From Gemmatimonas sp. UBA7669 (GTDB taxonomy: Bacteria > Gemmatimonadota > Gemmatimonadetes > Gemmatimonadales > Gemmatimonadaceae): a stretch of DNA of 35,278 bases. The stretch lies in assembly GCF_002483225.1 (NCBI RefSeq), contig NZ_DLHL01000032.1:1-35278 (forward strand), written 5' to 3'. A model generated the notes under the pieces. That model made no database searches. It saw only the letters and a program-made list of their open reading frames with translations, and was not told the origin of the DNA. Shown here one piece after another: positions 22,930-30,095 of this stretch. The first letter of the stretch is position 1. Every line of letters starts with the position of its first letter. Both the position numbers and the translations under genes were made by a program.

Positions 22930-22943
22930 GATAATGCATTATC
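22930..22943. promoter_or_regulatory. Zur/Fur-box-like palindrome between divergent genes
   Basis: GATAATGCATTATC is a perfect 14-base palindrome, flanked by GATTAG on the left (22921-22926) and CTAATC on the right (22949-22954). It lies 13 bases from the GTG of the COG0523 gene and 22 bases from the ATG of the DUF3299 gene. GATAAT/ATTATC half-sites are characteristic of Fur-superfamily operators, and the genes on both sides are zinc-related. Confidence 0.7.
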
Positions 22944-22964
22944 GCTAACTAATCCGGAGAAACC

Positions 22965-23510
22965 ATGCCAATCCCCCGAGCCGTGCGGCGCGGACTGCAG
23001 TGGACGACCCTGGCCGCCATCGCCCTCATGTGGAGCCTGCGCCCCAGCGGCGCCCCGGCGACCTTTGCCGCAAGTGGACGGGCTGCGGCGTTCGCGGCGA
23101 GCGGTCCCGTGGCCACGCATGACGCGCTCATAGCGGATGACGTGATCACAATCGACTGGCGGCTTCTGCGCGGTCTCGATTTTCGCAAAGGCACCAGGAG
23201 TGACACGCTGCGTTGGCTCGATGGTCGGCGCGTGCGCCTGCCGGGATTCATCGTGCCACTCGAGGACTTCCAGGAGCGCGCCAAGGAATTTCTGCTCGTG
23301 CCGTACTTCGGGGCCTGTGTGCACCTGCCGCCACCGCCGCCCAACCAGATGGTGTACGCCACGCTGCGCAGCGAGTTGCCCATGGCCACGTTCTACCCAG
23401 TGTGGATCGAGGGCACGTTGCGCATCACGAACTACAAATCACCCTATGGCGTCGCGGGGTTTCGCATGCAGGTCACCCGAATGACACCCTACGAGGACAA
23501 ACAACCATGA
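22965..23510 (+). CDS. Exported DUF3299 protein
   Basis: A 181-residue protein with an N-terminal signal or anchor helix (about 11-24). The conserved core reads WLDGRRVRLPGFIVPLEDF (about 84-102), EFLLVPYFGACVHLPPPPPNQMVYAT (about 108-133) and FYPVWIEGTLRI, which are the DUF3299 hallmarks, including the single conserved Cys-His pair in GACVH. The family is found next to zinc uptake or chaperone genes in several bacteria, and its biochemical role is unknown. GGAG lies 5 bases before the ATG. The stop overlaps the next gene's ATG (ATGA), so the two exported proteins are co-translated. A Zur-like palindrome precedes the pair. Confidence 0.85.
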   Translation: MPIPRAVRRGLQWTTLAAIALMWSLRPSGAPATFAASGRAAAFAASGPVATHDALIADDVITIDWRLLRGLDFRKGTRSDTLRWLDGRRVRLPGFIVPLEDFQERAKEFLLVPYFGACVHLPPPPPNQMVYATLRSELPMATFYPVWIEGTLRITNYKSPYGVAGFRMQVTRMTPYEDKQP

Positions 23511-24013
23511 ACGTTCGTCGCACGTTGCTTACCTCTGGCATCACCATGCTGATGCTGCACGTCACGCCCGGCCCGCTGCTGGCGCAGCATGTGCATGGCG
23601 CGGCCACACTCGATATCGGCATCGAGGGCAAAGCGGGACAGGCCACCCTGCGCGCCAGCGGCGAAGACGTGTATGGCTTCGAGCGGGCGCCGCGCACACC
23701 GGCCGAGCGCGCGAAGCAGGAGGCCGCGCTCAAGTTGCTGCGCGAGCAGGGGGCCACACTCATTCGCTTTCAGCCGGCGCTTGGCTGCAGCGTGACTACG
23801 GAAAGGGCGCAGGTCGTCTCGTCGAGAGGTGGACACGACGAGGTGGAAGCTCGATATCGCATCGCCTGTCGTCAGGCACCGGCGGGCAAACCGATGACGT
23901 TCGGCGTGAGCCAGGCCTTTCGCGGCATCGAAACGCTCACGGTGCAGCTGGTGTCGGACACGGCGCAGACGTCGCGCAAGATCGTGAGGGACCGAGGGAC
24001 CGTCACACCGTGA
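23507..24013 (+). CDS. Exported DUF2796 (ZrgA-like) protein
   Basis: A 168-residue protein with a signal peptide ending at LLA-Q (about residue 26). The mature part opens with HVHGAATLDIGIEG and continues with EDVYGFERAPRTPAERAKQEAAL, the family pattern of DUF2796. Its best known member, ZrgA of Vibrio, is part of a zinc-regulated uptake system. The His-rich mature N terminus is suited to metal capture. Two cysteines (LGCSV and RIACRQ) could pair. It is coupled to DUF3299 by a 4-base overlap. It converges on the permease fusion gene with only 9 bases between the stop codons. Confidence 0.85.
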   Translation: MNVRRTLLTSGITMLMLHVTPGPLLAQHVHGAATLDIGIEGKAGQATLRASGEDVYGFERAPRTPAERAKQEAALKLLREQGATLIRFQPALGCSVTTERAQVVSSRGGHDEVEARYRIACRQAPAGKPMTFGVSQAFRGIETLTVQLVSDTAQTSRKIVRDRGTVTP

Positions 24014-24022
24014 ACGTGTGCG

Positions 24023-25888
24023 TCAGTCAGCCACGCTGAGCCGCAACTCATCGAGGAAACCGCGCGCGCCTCGGCGAAGGAGCGAGGCCACATACAGGAG
24101 TGCCAGCACAGCGATAGCCGCGACCTGCCACCACACGACAGGTTCCGTATTCGCCACGGCAGGCGCGGTAGCCGCGAGTTCAGGCCACAGCAGGTTGAGC
24201 GCCACGCCCAGTGCCACCGCCGACAAGGTCATGGTGGCCGCGAACACCAGTGCCGCACGATCCCCGTGCAGACGGGCCAGCACGCCAACGGTGGCCACGT
24301 TGGTGGCCGGGCCGGTGAGCAGCAGCGCGAGTCCCGCGCCGGGGCTCACACCTGCGCCAACGAGCACCGCCACCAGTGGTGTGGACGCCGATGCGCACAC
24401 GTAGAGTGGAAATCCGATCAGCGCAAAGACGAGCACATCGACCCCAAAGGGCAGTTGCATCAGCCAGGAGCCGGCTAGCACCGGGTGCAACAGGGATGCC
24501 AGCAGCAGGCCGAGCAGAATCCATGGCGCGGTATCGTCCACCACCTGAACAAAACCGGTCTGCCAGGTGCGCTGCCAGCGAGTGGTGTCAGCACGTGCCG
24601 CATCCGTGGAGGTCGGCGCAAGCGGCAGTCCGCGCGCGCGGCGCGGTGTGAGACGACCGACCACCAAGGCCACCGCCAGCGCGGCCAGTGCGGCCGCGAT
24701 CACCCGCAGCACGGTGAAGTCCGCGCCGAGCAGTGGAATGCTCAGCAGCACCGCATCGACGCCGAGTTCCGGCGTCGCAACGAGGAATGCCAGTGCAGCC
24801 GTGGAGGACACGCCCTGCTGCACCAGTTGCTGATAGAGCGGGACCACGCCGCAGGAGCAGATGGGCAGTGGCAGACCGACCAGAATGCCGGACCCCGCCT
24901 GACGCAGCCGAGAACCGCGACTCAGCCAGGCCAAAGAACTCGTCGGCAGCCAGGCATGCACGAGTCCCGCCGCAAAGTACGCGAGCAGCAAGGCCGGTGC
25001 GCTGTCGGCCAGCAGCGCAAGAAAGACGTCCTGCATCGGGGCTGTTGGTGACGCGAAACTGCCGGCGTCGCGGGTCCATAGCAGCAGGAGCAGCAAGGCG
25101 CCGCCAGCCAACGCTCCGAGGCCGTTCCAGCGCCGGCCAGATTCCCCGCCAATGACGGGGGTGTGCACATGCCCGTCCGCGGCACCGTGTGCGTGATCGT
25201 GCGTGTGATCGTGCGTGTGATCGTGCGTGTGATCGTGCGAGTGATCGTGCGAGTGATCGTGCGAGTGATCGTGGTCAGGACCGTGTTCATGATCATGCGC
25301 CGGGTGCGCCACGACGTGCAGCAGCGATCCGCCGATCAGGGCCTCGAACCATGCAGCACTGCCATGCGGCAGCTCGGCAAACACCGTGGGCTGCGCCACA
25401 TAGCCTACCACGGTCATGGCCGCCATGAGTGCCAGCGCGGCCCAGGGCACCCAACGCGGCCGATCGCGAAAGCCCCACCAGATCATGAGGCTCACCGGCA
25501 ACTGGTGCAGCACCACCCCGACGCCAAGCAGATTGGTCCCCTGCTCCGCAGGCGCAGCCAACGCCGTGCCATCGAGCACGGAGTGCACGATCAGCCCGCC
25601 CAAGGCGAGCAGCAGCACGGCGAGATGTGTTTGGCGGACACCCAGGTGCAAGAGGCGTTCGGCCACCGTCGGCAGGACAAAGCCGATTGCCATGAAGGCC
25701 AGCGCCCCATAGTGCGCATCGTGCAGCGCATGCGGCACCACCTCGAGCAGCACCAACCCGCCGATGGAGACGAGGATGAAGCCGTCGAGAAAACTCATGA
25801 GCGCCGGACGACGTCCGGCGAATCGCGCCACGAGGGGACCGGATCCCAGGGCAAGTAGACTCGCCGGGAGTAACGCTTGGGCCATCAT
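24023..25888 (-). CDS. ZIP-like / His-rich linker / SO_0444-like permease fusion
   Basis: A 621-residue membrane protein that joins two transporter modules. Residues about 1-195 resemble a ZIP metal transporter: several membrane helices with HSVLDGTALAA (H102) and VVLHQLPVSLM (H128) in the expected helices. Residues about 195-242 are a hydrophilic linker of alternating Asp-His and Thr/Ser-His, at least 20 His. Residues 255-621 resemble the permease family (ArsP/DUF318, SO_0444 Cu/Zn efflux type), with LPLPICSCGVVPLYQQ (C344, C346), ATPELGVDAV, CASASTPL and TGPATNVATVGVL. The linker would lie at the membrane face and collect metal. Direction of transport is uncertain. It follows rpmG and the second COG0523 gene in one operon. 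No Shine-Dalgarno site is visible; ATG 25885 is an alternative start. Confidence 0.82.
   Translation of the reverse strand: MMAQALLPASLLALGSGPLVARFAGRRPALMSFLDGFILVSIGGLVLLEVVPHALHDAHYGALAFMAIGFVLPTVAERLLHLGVRQTHLAVLLLALGGLIVHSVLDGTALAAPAEQGTNLLGVGVVLHQLPVSLMIWWGFRDRPRWVPWAALALMAAMTVVGYVAQPTVFAELPHGSAAWFEALIGGSLLHVVAHPAHDHEHGPDHDHSHDHSHDHSHDHTHDHTHDHTHDHAHGAADGHVHTPVIGGESGRRWNGLGALAGGALLLLLLWTRDAGSFASPTAPMQDVFLALLADSAPALLLAYFAAGLVHAWLPTSSLAWLSRGSRLRQAGSGILVGLPLPICSCGVVPLYQQLVQQGVSSTAALAFLVATPELGVDAVLLSIPLLGADFTVLRVIAAALAALAVALVVGRLTPRRARGLPLAPTSTDAARADTTRWQRTWQTGFVQVVDDTAPWILLGLLLASLLHPVLAGSWLMQLPFGVDVLVFALIGFPLYVCASASTPLVAVLVGAGVSPGAGLALLLTGPATNVATVGVLARLHGDRAALVFAATMTLSAVALGVALNLLWPELAATAPAVANTEPVVWWQVAAIAVLALLYVASLLRRGARGFLDELRLSVAD
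25193..25276. repeat. Seven 12-base tandem repeats encoding the His-rich linker
   Basis: The unit GTGATCGTGCGT/A repeats from 25193 with a 12-base period: the first three copies end in CGT, the next three in CGA, and the seventh diverges after GTGATCGTGG. On the minus strand each unit encodes four residues (Asp-His-Thr/Ser-His). Such arrays change length by slippage without breaking the frame. Confidence 0.92.
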
Positions 25889-25921
25889 GTGTGAACGCTA
25901 GCCACCCGGGCAAGCATTCGT

Positions 25922-27205
25922 TCACCTCGCGTCGCTGCTGGCCTCCTTGGTGGATAGCTCCTCATCGGCGAGCTCCTCGTCAGACCGCTCCTCGAGGGCC
26001 CACTCGGGGAACGGATCGGCAAACGTGGACCACAAGGCGGGACCGGCGCGCAGCTCCTCGTCGGTGACAAGGCAGGCGTCCAGCAGCGCCTCGAGTCCGA
26101 GCCGGTCGAGCCCCTGGCCAATGACGGCGATTTCCTGACGGCGGTCGCCCAATTCGGGATGCCACAGCGCCTCAAGATCGGCGCGCTGATCGTCGTCCAC
26201 GTCCCAGCTGTCTGGCGGCGAGACGGCATACCAGAACCCGGCCGGATTCACTTCCACCAGTTGTCCGGCCTGCGACCAACTGCCCACGAGGTCGGGACGG
26301 GTGGCCACCCAGAAGAATCCCTTGGCGCGCAGCACGCCGGGGAAGCCACGATCAACCTGCTCCCACAGCCGCTGCGGGTGAAACGGTCGGCGCGCGCGAT
26401 ACACGAAGCTGGAGATACCGTACTCCTCGGTCTCCGGCATGTGCTCGCCGGCCAGTTCTTTTTGCCAGCCGGGCGCGGCCTCGGCGGCTTCGAAATCAAA
26501 GAGGCCGCGGCCAAGCACGACGCGGGGCGCCACGACGCCACGCACCGATGTCACGAGTTCCGCATCGGGATTGAGGTGGCGCAAGATTGCCAGCAGCCGC
26601 CCGAGTTCCTCGTCGGAGACGAGATCGGTCTTGTTGAGCACGAGCACGTTGGCGAATTCCACCTGATCGATGAGCAGATCGGGAATGGTGCGTTCATCCT
26701 CTTCGCCCAGTGCCAGTTGCCTGGCCTTGAGATCGTCGAGTGAGCCGAGGTCGTGCAAGAAGCGGTGCGCATCAACCACCGTGACCATGGTGTCGAGCCG
26801 CGCCACGTCGGACAGCGACACGCCTGTTTCGGTCTCGAAGGTGAAGGTCGCCGCCACCGGCAGCGGTTCGCCGATGCCCGTGCTCTCGATGAGCAGGTAG
26901 TCGAAGCGACCCTCTGCCGCGAGACGGGACACCTCCTGCAGCAGATCGTCGCGGAGCGTGCAGCAGATGCAGCCATTGGTCATCTCGACCAGCGTTTCCT
27001 GCGTGCGCGAGAGCGCGGCCTCGCCGCCGCGCACCAGTTGCGCGTCGATATTGACCTCGCTCATGTCGTTCACGATGACGGCCACGCGCAGTCCGTCGCG
27101 ATTGGCCAGCACGTGATTGAGCAGCGTGGTCTTGCCGGCACCCAGGAAGCCGGAGAGGACGGTGACGGGCAGGCGGCGGTCCTGCTGCAGCGTGGTGGCC
27201 GCCAT
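25922..27205 (-). CDS. COG0523-family metallochaperone GTPase (ZigA/YciC-like)
   Basis: A 427-residue G3E GTPase. Motifs, counted from one residue earlier in a GTG-started frame, are the P-loop GFLGAGKTT at about 20-28, CxCC as C80-I-C82-C83 in NGCICCTLRDD, ESTGIGEP at about 109, and a normal NKTD at 192-195. The long C-terminal part holds an acidic helix (PEWALEERSDEELADEELSTKE), and its length and layout match the ZigA/YciC group, which is induced by zinc limitation and thought to deliver zinc to client proteins. The ATG at 27205 overlaps the rpmG stop (TGATG), with GGGAGG 7 bases upstream. It is separated from the permease fusion by 33 bases. Confidence 0.92.
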   Translation of the reverse strand: MAATTLQQDRRLPVTVLSGFLGAGKTTLLNHVLANRDGLRVAVIVNDMSEVNIDAQLVRGGEAALSRTQETLVEMTNGCICCTLRDDLLQEVSRLAAEGRFDYLLIESTGIGEPLPVAATFTFETETGVSLSDVARLDTMVTVVDAHRFLHDLGSLDDLKARQLALGEEDERTIPDLLIDQVEFANVLVLNKTDLVSDEELGRLLAILRHLNPDAELVTSVRGVVAPRVVLGRGLFDFEAAEAAPGWQKELAGEHMPETEEYGISSFVYRARRPFHPQRLWEQVDRGFPGVLRAKGFFWVATRPDLVGSWSQAGQLVEVNPAGFWYAVSPPDSWDVDDDQRADLEALWHPELGDRRQEIAVIGQGLDRLGLEALLDACLVTDEELRAGPALWSTFADPFPEWALEERSDEELADEELSTKEASSDAR

Positions 27206-27363
27206 CACTTGGCCTCCCGGTAGAGCACATGGCGGCGCACCTGCGGGTCGTACTTGCGCTTCTCCATGCGCTGCGGCGTGCTGCGGGGGTTCTTGGTGGT
27301 CACGTACATGTGGTGACTTTCCGTGGACCGCAGTTTGACCTGGACGCGACCGCTCTTTGCCAT
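27205..27363 (-). CDS. rpmG: 50S ribosomal protein bL33 (zinc-free form)
   Basis: A 52-residue bL33: MAKSGRVQVKLRSTES at the start, YVTTKNPRSTPQRMEKRKYDP in the middle and HVLYREAK at the end. It has no cysteine, so it is the C- form that needs no zinc ribbon. Together with the cysteine-free bL31 it is the classical Zur-controlled ribosomal set. GGAG lies 7 bases before the ATG. The stop overlaps the start of the COG0523 GTPase gene. An AT-rich stretch upstream, unusual here, holds the promoter. Confidence 0.95.
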   Translation of the reverse strand: MAKSGRVQVKLRSTESHHMYVTTKNPRSTPQRMEKRKYDPQVRRHVLYREAK

Positions 27364-27389
27364 GGGATGCTCCGGAATTGAGAAGTAGA

Positions 27390-27409
27390 TATCAAGAACT
27401 TACTATCAA
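27390..27409. promoter_or_regulatory. AT-rich candidate operator/promoter upstream of rpmG
   Basis: The hexamer TATCAA occurs twice, at 27390-27395 and 27404-27409, with a 14-base period. The minus-strand reading is TTGATA repeated. The spot is 26-46 bases upstream of the rpmG ATG and shares GATA/TATC half-sites with the palindromes at 19795 and 22930, although it is not itself a clean palindrome. Confidence 0.35.
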
Positions 27410-27448
27410 CATGCGCCGACGAAAGCCCCAATCGGTTCCGGACTGAAA

Positions 27449-28090
27449 TCAGGCGGCCGAGACGCTCCGGCCCACCCGATTGGCCAGTGCAGCCACCACC
27501 CCCCAGGCCACACAGGCCCCCACCACCGTATCGCTCAGGAAATGCGCCCCTGCCAGCACCCGCGTTGTCGCACAGCCGGTGGCCAGGCTGTACCAAATCC
27601 AGCGCGTTCGCGGAAACAGCCGGGCCATGGCAAAGGCGCCTCCGAAGGCCACCATCACGTGGGAGCTGGGCAGGCCCATGCCGCGATTGGACAACGGGCC
27701 GTCGGAAAATGCCCGGAACGCGTACCCGAAGACTTCCGCGTCAGGTCGCAGGCGACGGAACAGCAGCTTGAGCACCTCGGCCGCCGCGCCGCTGAGTGCC
27801 GGGCCAAGAAACAGCAGGAGCGCCGGCTTTCGCACTTTGATATGGGCGGCGCCGTGAAGCCTGAGGGCGAGCGCCCCGAAGAGCCAAGTGGGCAGAAAGC
27901 CCTGAATGCGCAGCAGGCGACCCAGGTCGCCGTCATAGATATTGGGCTTGCGCAGGTACTCCCAGGCCAGCGGGTCGAGCAGATGCGCGAGGACCACCGC
28001 GGCCGCCGAAATCAGGAGCCACTGGCGCCACGCGGGGCCAACATTGGAGGCCATGTCGGCCGTCGGTCGGGACTCATCGTACGCTGGCAT
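27449..28090 (-). CDS. PAP2-family membrane phosphatase
   Basis: A membrane phosphatase of the type 2 phosphatidic acid phosphatase superfamily, acting on lipid or small phosphates at the outer face of the membrane. The three signature motifs are present: KLLFRRLRPD (KX6RP), PSSHVMVAFGG (the PSGH motif with Ser for Gly), and TRVLAGAHFLSD (SRX5HX3D with Thr for Ser). About six hydrophobic helices are spaced as expected. The start is uncertain: I give ATG 28090 (213 residues); ATG 28174 and 28054 are alternatives and none has a strong ribosome site. It is divergent from the Fur-family gene. A role in the zinc cluster is not evident. Confidence 0.78.
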   Translation of the reverse strand: MPAYDESRPTADMASNVGPAWRQWLLISAAAVVLAHLLDPLAWEYLRKPNIYDGDLGRLLRIQGFLPTWLFGALALRLHGAAHIKVRKPALLLFLGPALSGAAAEVLKLLFRRLRPDAEVFGYAFRAFSDGPLSNRGMGLPSSHVMVAFGGAFAMARLFPRTRWIWYSLATGCATTRVLAGAHFLSDTVVGACVAWGVVAALANRVGRSVSAA

Positions 28091-28208
28091 GCGCGCAATC
28101 AATCGGGTGCCCGCGGCGGCCGCCACCACCACCGGCACGTGCCCTCTGTTCACGCCGATGGGGCTTGTCCCCATTGGGCGCCCCCACCCCGCATGACATA
28201 TTGAGACC

Positions 28209-28583
28209 ATGGAACGGAATACCCGACAGCGCGATGCCATCCGCCAGGTGTTCGAGGCCGTGCCCCGCCCGCTCGGGCCGGCGGAGGTCCTCGACTATGG
28301 CCGCAAGCATGTATCCAAGCTGGGCATCGCCACGGTCTATCGCACCATCAACTCGCTGGTCGAAAGTGGCTGGCTGGTGCCAGTTGAACTGCCCGGTGAG
28401 GCGCCGCGCTACGAGCGTTCGGGGTCGGCGCATCATCATCATTTCCGCTGCCGGGACTGCACGCGGGTCTTCGAGATTCATGGCTGCCCTGGCGACCTGC
28501 GCGAACTGACGCCGGCAGGTTTCCAACTCGAATCCCACGAGGTCGTGCTGTACGGCCTGTGCGCGCGCTGCGCCGCGGCGTGA
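28209..28583 (+). CDS. Fur-superfamily metal-responsive repressor, probably Zur
   Basis: A 124-residue repressor. The winged-helix half has LGIATVYRTINSLVESGW as recognition helix. The dimerisation half begins with HHHHFRCRDCTRVFEI and ends LYGLCARCAAA: C81, C84, C118 and C121 form the structural zinc site, and the His cluster 75-78 belongs to the regulatory site. Fur, Zur and PerR cannot be separated by sequence alone, but the surrounding zinc-free ribosomal proteins, COG0523 and ZrgA-like genes make Zur the best guess. It has no Shine-Dalgarno site; a CATATT hexamer ends 6 bases before the ATG. Its TGA overlaps the next gene's GTG, so it heads a long operon. Confidence 0.85.
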   Translation: MERNTRQRDAIRQVFEAVPRPLGPAEVLDYGRKHVSKLGIATVYRTINSLVESGWLVPVELPGEAPRYERSGSAHHHHFRCRDCTRVFEIHGCPGDLRELTPAGFQLESHEVVLYGLCARCAAA

Positions 28584-29194
28584 GCGGCGTTGGTCCTGCC
28601 AGCCGGACTCTGACTCGCCGCGCTGGTTTCGCACTCGCCTCCCTGCTGTTGGTGGCCGCCTGCTCCAAGGCGCCGTCATTCGAGGGCATGGCCATCGACC
28701 CGCCGCGCGACATGCCCGCCTTCACCTTTGTGGACGCCGACAGCAGTCGGGTCGTGCTCGGGCCTGAGCGTGGACGGCCGATGGTGCTGTTCTTCGGCTA
28801 CACCAACTGCCCCGATGTCTGTCCCACAACCTTGGCCGAGTGGGCGCGGGTGAAGAGCAAACTCGGCCCAGACGCCGGGCGCGTGCGCTTCGTATTCGTG
28901 ACGGTTGACCCGGATCGCGACACACCCGCAGTGGCCCGTCGCTACGCCCGGCAGTTCGACTCCACGTTTGTGGGAGTCTCGGGAGACCCAGCCACCACCG
29001 CCGCCATCATGCAGGCCTACGGCGTGGCCGCAGGGCGCGAGGACGTGGGCAGTGCGGCCGGCTATCTCGTGAGCCATTCATCGCAGGTGTTTCTCGTGAA
29101 CGGCGCCGGACAACTGGTGGCGCTCTACCCGTTTGGTACACGATGGGAGGCACTGGCCGCCGACCTCACGCAGGTGCTGGAGCAGGAGTCATGA
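28580..29194 (+). CDS. SCO1/SenC-family copper chaperone lipoprotein
   Basis: A 204-residue thioredoxin-fold protein that delivers copper to the Cu-A site of cytochrome c oxidase. A lipobox (LLLVAAC, C28) suggests a lipoprotein anchored to a membrane. Copper ligands are all present: C77 and C81 in TNCPDVCPTT, and H166 in YLVSHSSQVF; DPDRDTP follows the fold. I start at GTG 28580, which overlaps the repressor stop codon (GTGA); the frame is also open from GTG 28559. No oxidase gene is in view, so its client is elsewhere in the genome. The stop overlaps the PCuAC gene. Confidence 0.9.
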   Translation: MSGVGPASRTLTRRAGFALASLLLVAACSKAPSFEGMAIDPPRDMPAFTFVDADSSRVVLGPERGRPMVLFFGYTNCPDVCPTTLAEWARVKSKLGPDAGRVRFVFVTVDPDRDTPAVARRYARQFDSTFVGVSGDPATTAAIMQAYGVAAGREDVGSAAGYLVSHSSQVFLVNGAGQLVALYPFGTRWEALAADLTQVLEQES

Positions 29195-29676
29195 TGGGCA
29201 AGACCGGTCGGACAATTCCCCTGACTGTTGCGTTCGGCGCCGCACTCCTCGCGGCCTGCGCTGGCGACACACGCAGTGATACGGCGGACAGCACGCGCAC
29301 CGCGAGTGCACCGCTGGTCGATCAGGCGGAGGTTCGTGACGCCTGGGTCCGGCCTGCCGACTCGGGTGCCATGAGTGCCGCCTACTTCGTACTGCGCACC
29401 GGTACGGATTCGATAGTGCTGGTCGGTGTGACGTCGCCTGTGGCGCGCGCCGCCGAGGTGCATGAGTCCATGCAGCACGATGGCACGATGCACATGCAAC
29501 CGCGACCGTCGCTCACCGTTGCCGCCGGGGATTCGCTGGTGTTCGCACCGGGCGGCCTCCACGTCATGCTCATTGATGTGCTGCGCCCGCTGGCCGAAGG
29601 CGACACGGTGTCACTGCTGTTGCGCACTGCAGGTGGGGACTCGCTGCACGTTGCGGCGCCGGTGCGCCGGCCATGA
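29194..29676 (+). CDS. PCuAC-family periplasmic copper chaperone lipoprotein
   Basis: A 160-residue cupredoxin-like chaperone of the PCu(A)C (DUF461) family that supplies Cu(I) to oxidase assembly with SCO. The lipobox is ALLAAC (C22). The family ligand set is seen as H and M in VHESMQHDGTMHMQP and H-x-M in PGGLHVML. Extra His/Met in that loop (MQHDGTMHM) may add binding capacity. AGGAG ends 5 bases before ATG 29194, which overlaps the SCO stop (TGATG); ATG 29191 is only 2 bases from the ribosome site. The pairing with SCO in one transcript is common in copper delivery operons. Confidence 0.88.
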   Translation: MGKTGRTIPLTVAFGAALLAACAGDTRSDTADSTRTASAPLVDQAEVRDAWVRPADSGAMSAAYFVLRTGTDSIVLVGVTSPVARAAEVHESMQHDGTMHMQPRPSLTVAAGDSLVFAPGGLHVMLIDVLRPLAEGDTVSLLLRTAGGDSLHVAAPVRRP

Positions 29677-30053
29677 CCGGCGACACGCCGGCTGCCGCCA
29701 CGTTCACGCTGCGCCGGGTGAGCATGCTGGGCGGTGTCCTGCTGGCGACGGCGGCCGTGGTGTGGTTCACCTGGCCACGCCCCGACACACTCATTCGCAT
29801 CGGCGAGGATGGCGTGGCGGTGGTGGTGGATCGTTTCGGCCGGCTTGCGCCGCTGCCCGATACCGTGGAGGTGGGCGGCAGCGGCACGCGACGCGTCATT
29901 CGCGTGGAGAATCGGGACACGGCGAATCACCGGCTGGCGATGTTCAACATTCCGGCCGGGGAGCGCAACGACTACACGGTGCCGCGCGGCGTGTTCGGTG
30001 GTGAGTGCTCGGCGCATCCCACCAAGCGGCAACTCACGTTCCGTATCCGCTAG
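29673..30053 (+). CDS. Small membrane-anchored protein, possible cupredoxin-like domain
   Basis: A 126-residue protein with one N-terminal membrane helix (about 18-34, MLGGVLLATAAVVWFTW) and a soluble beta-rich domain facing the periplasm. RVIRVENRDTANHRLAMFNIPAGE and VFGGECSAHPTKRQLTFRIR are reminiscent of cupredoxin strands, with H and C-x2-H in plausible ligand positions (ECSAH). No methionine follows the His in the usual way, so a type 1 copper site is not assured. It overlaps the PCuAC stop (ATGA) and ends directly before the biotin genes. Copper-linked function is inferred from position. Confidence 0.55.
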   Translation: MTGDTPAAATFTLRRVSMLGGVLLATAAVVWFTWPRPDTLIRIGEDGVAVVVDRFGRLAPLPDTVEVGGSGTRRVIRVENRDTANHRLAMFNIPAGERNDYTVPRGVFGGECSAHPTKRQLTFRIR

Positions 30054-30095
30054 ATGTCCAGGTTGCCCGAACGCAGCGCTTGGCCGCCGTCCACC

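Noticed and set aside
25193..25276. CRISPR array
   Set aside because: The repeats are 12 bases with no spacers and keep a reading frame; they are a coding minisatellite.
25163..25858. Plus-strand frame containing the VIVRVIVR repeat
   Set aside because: It is the reverse reading of the tandem repeats that encode the Asp-His linker; the sense frame is a complete transporter.
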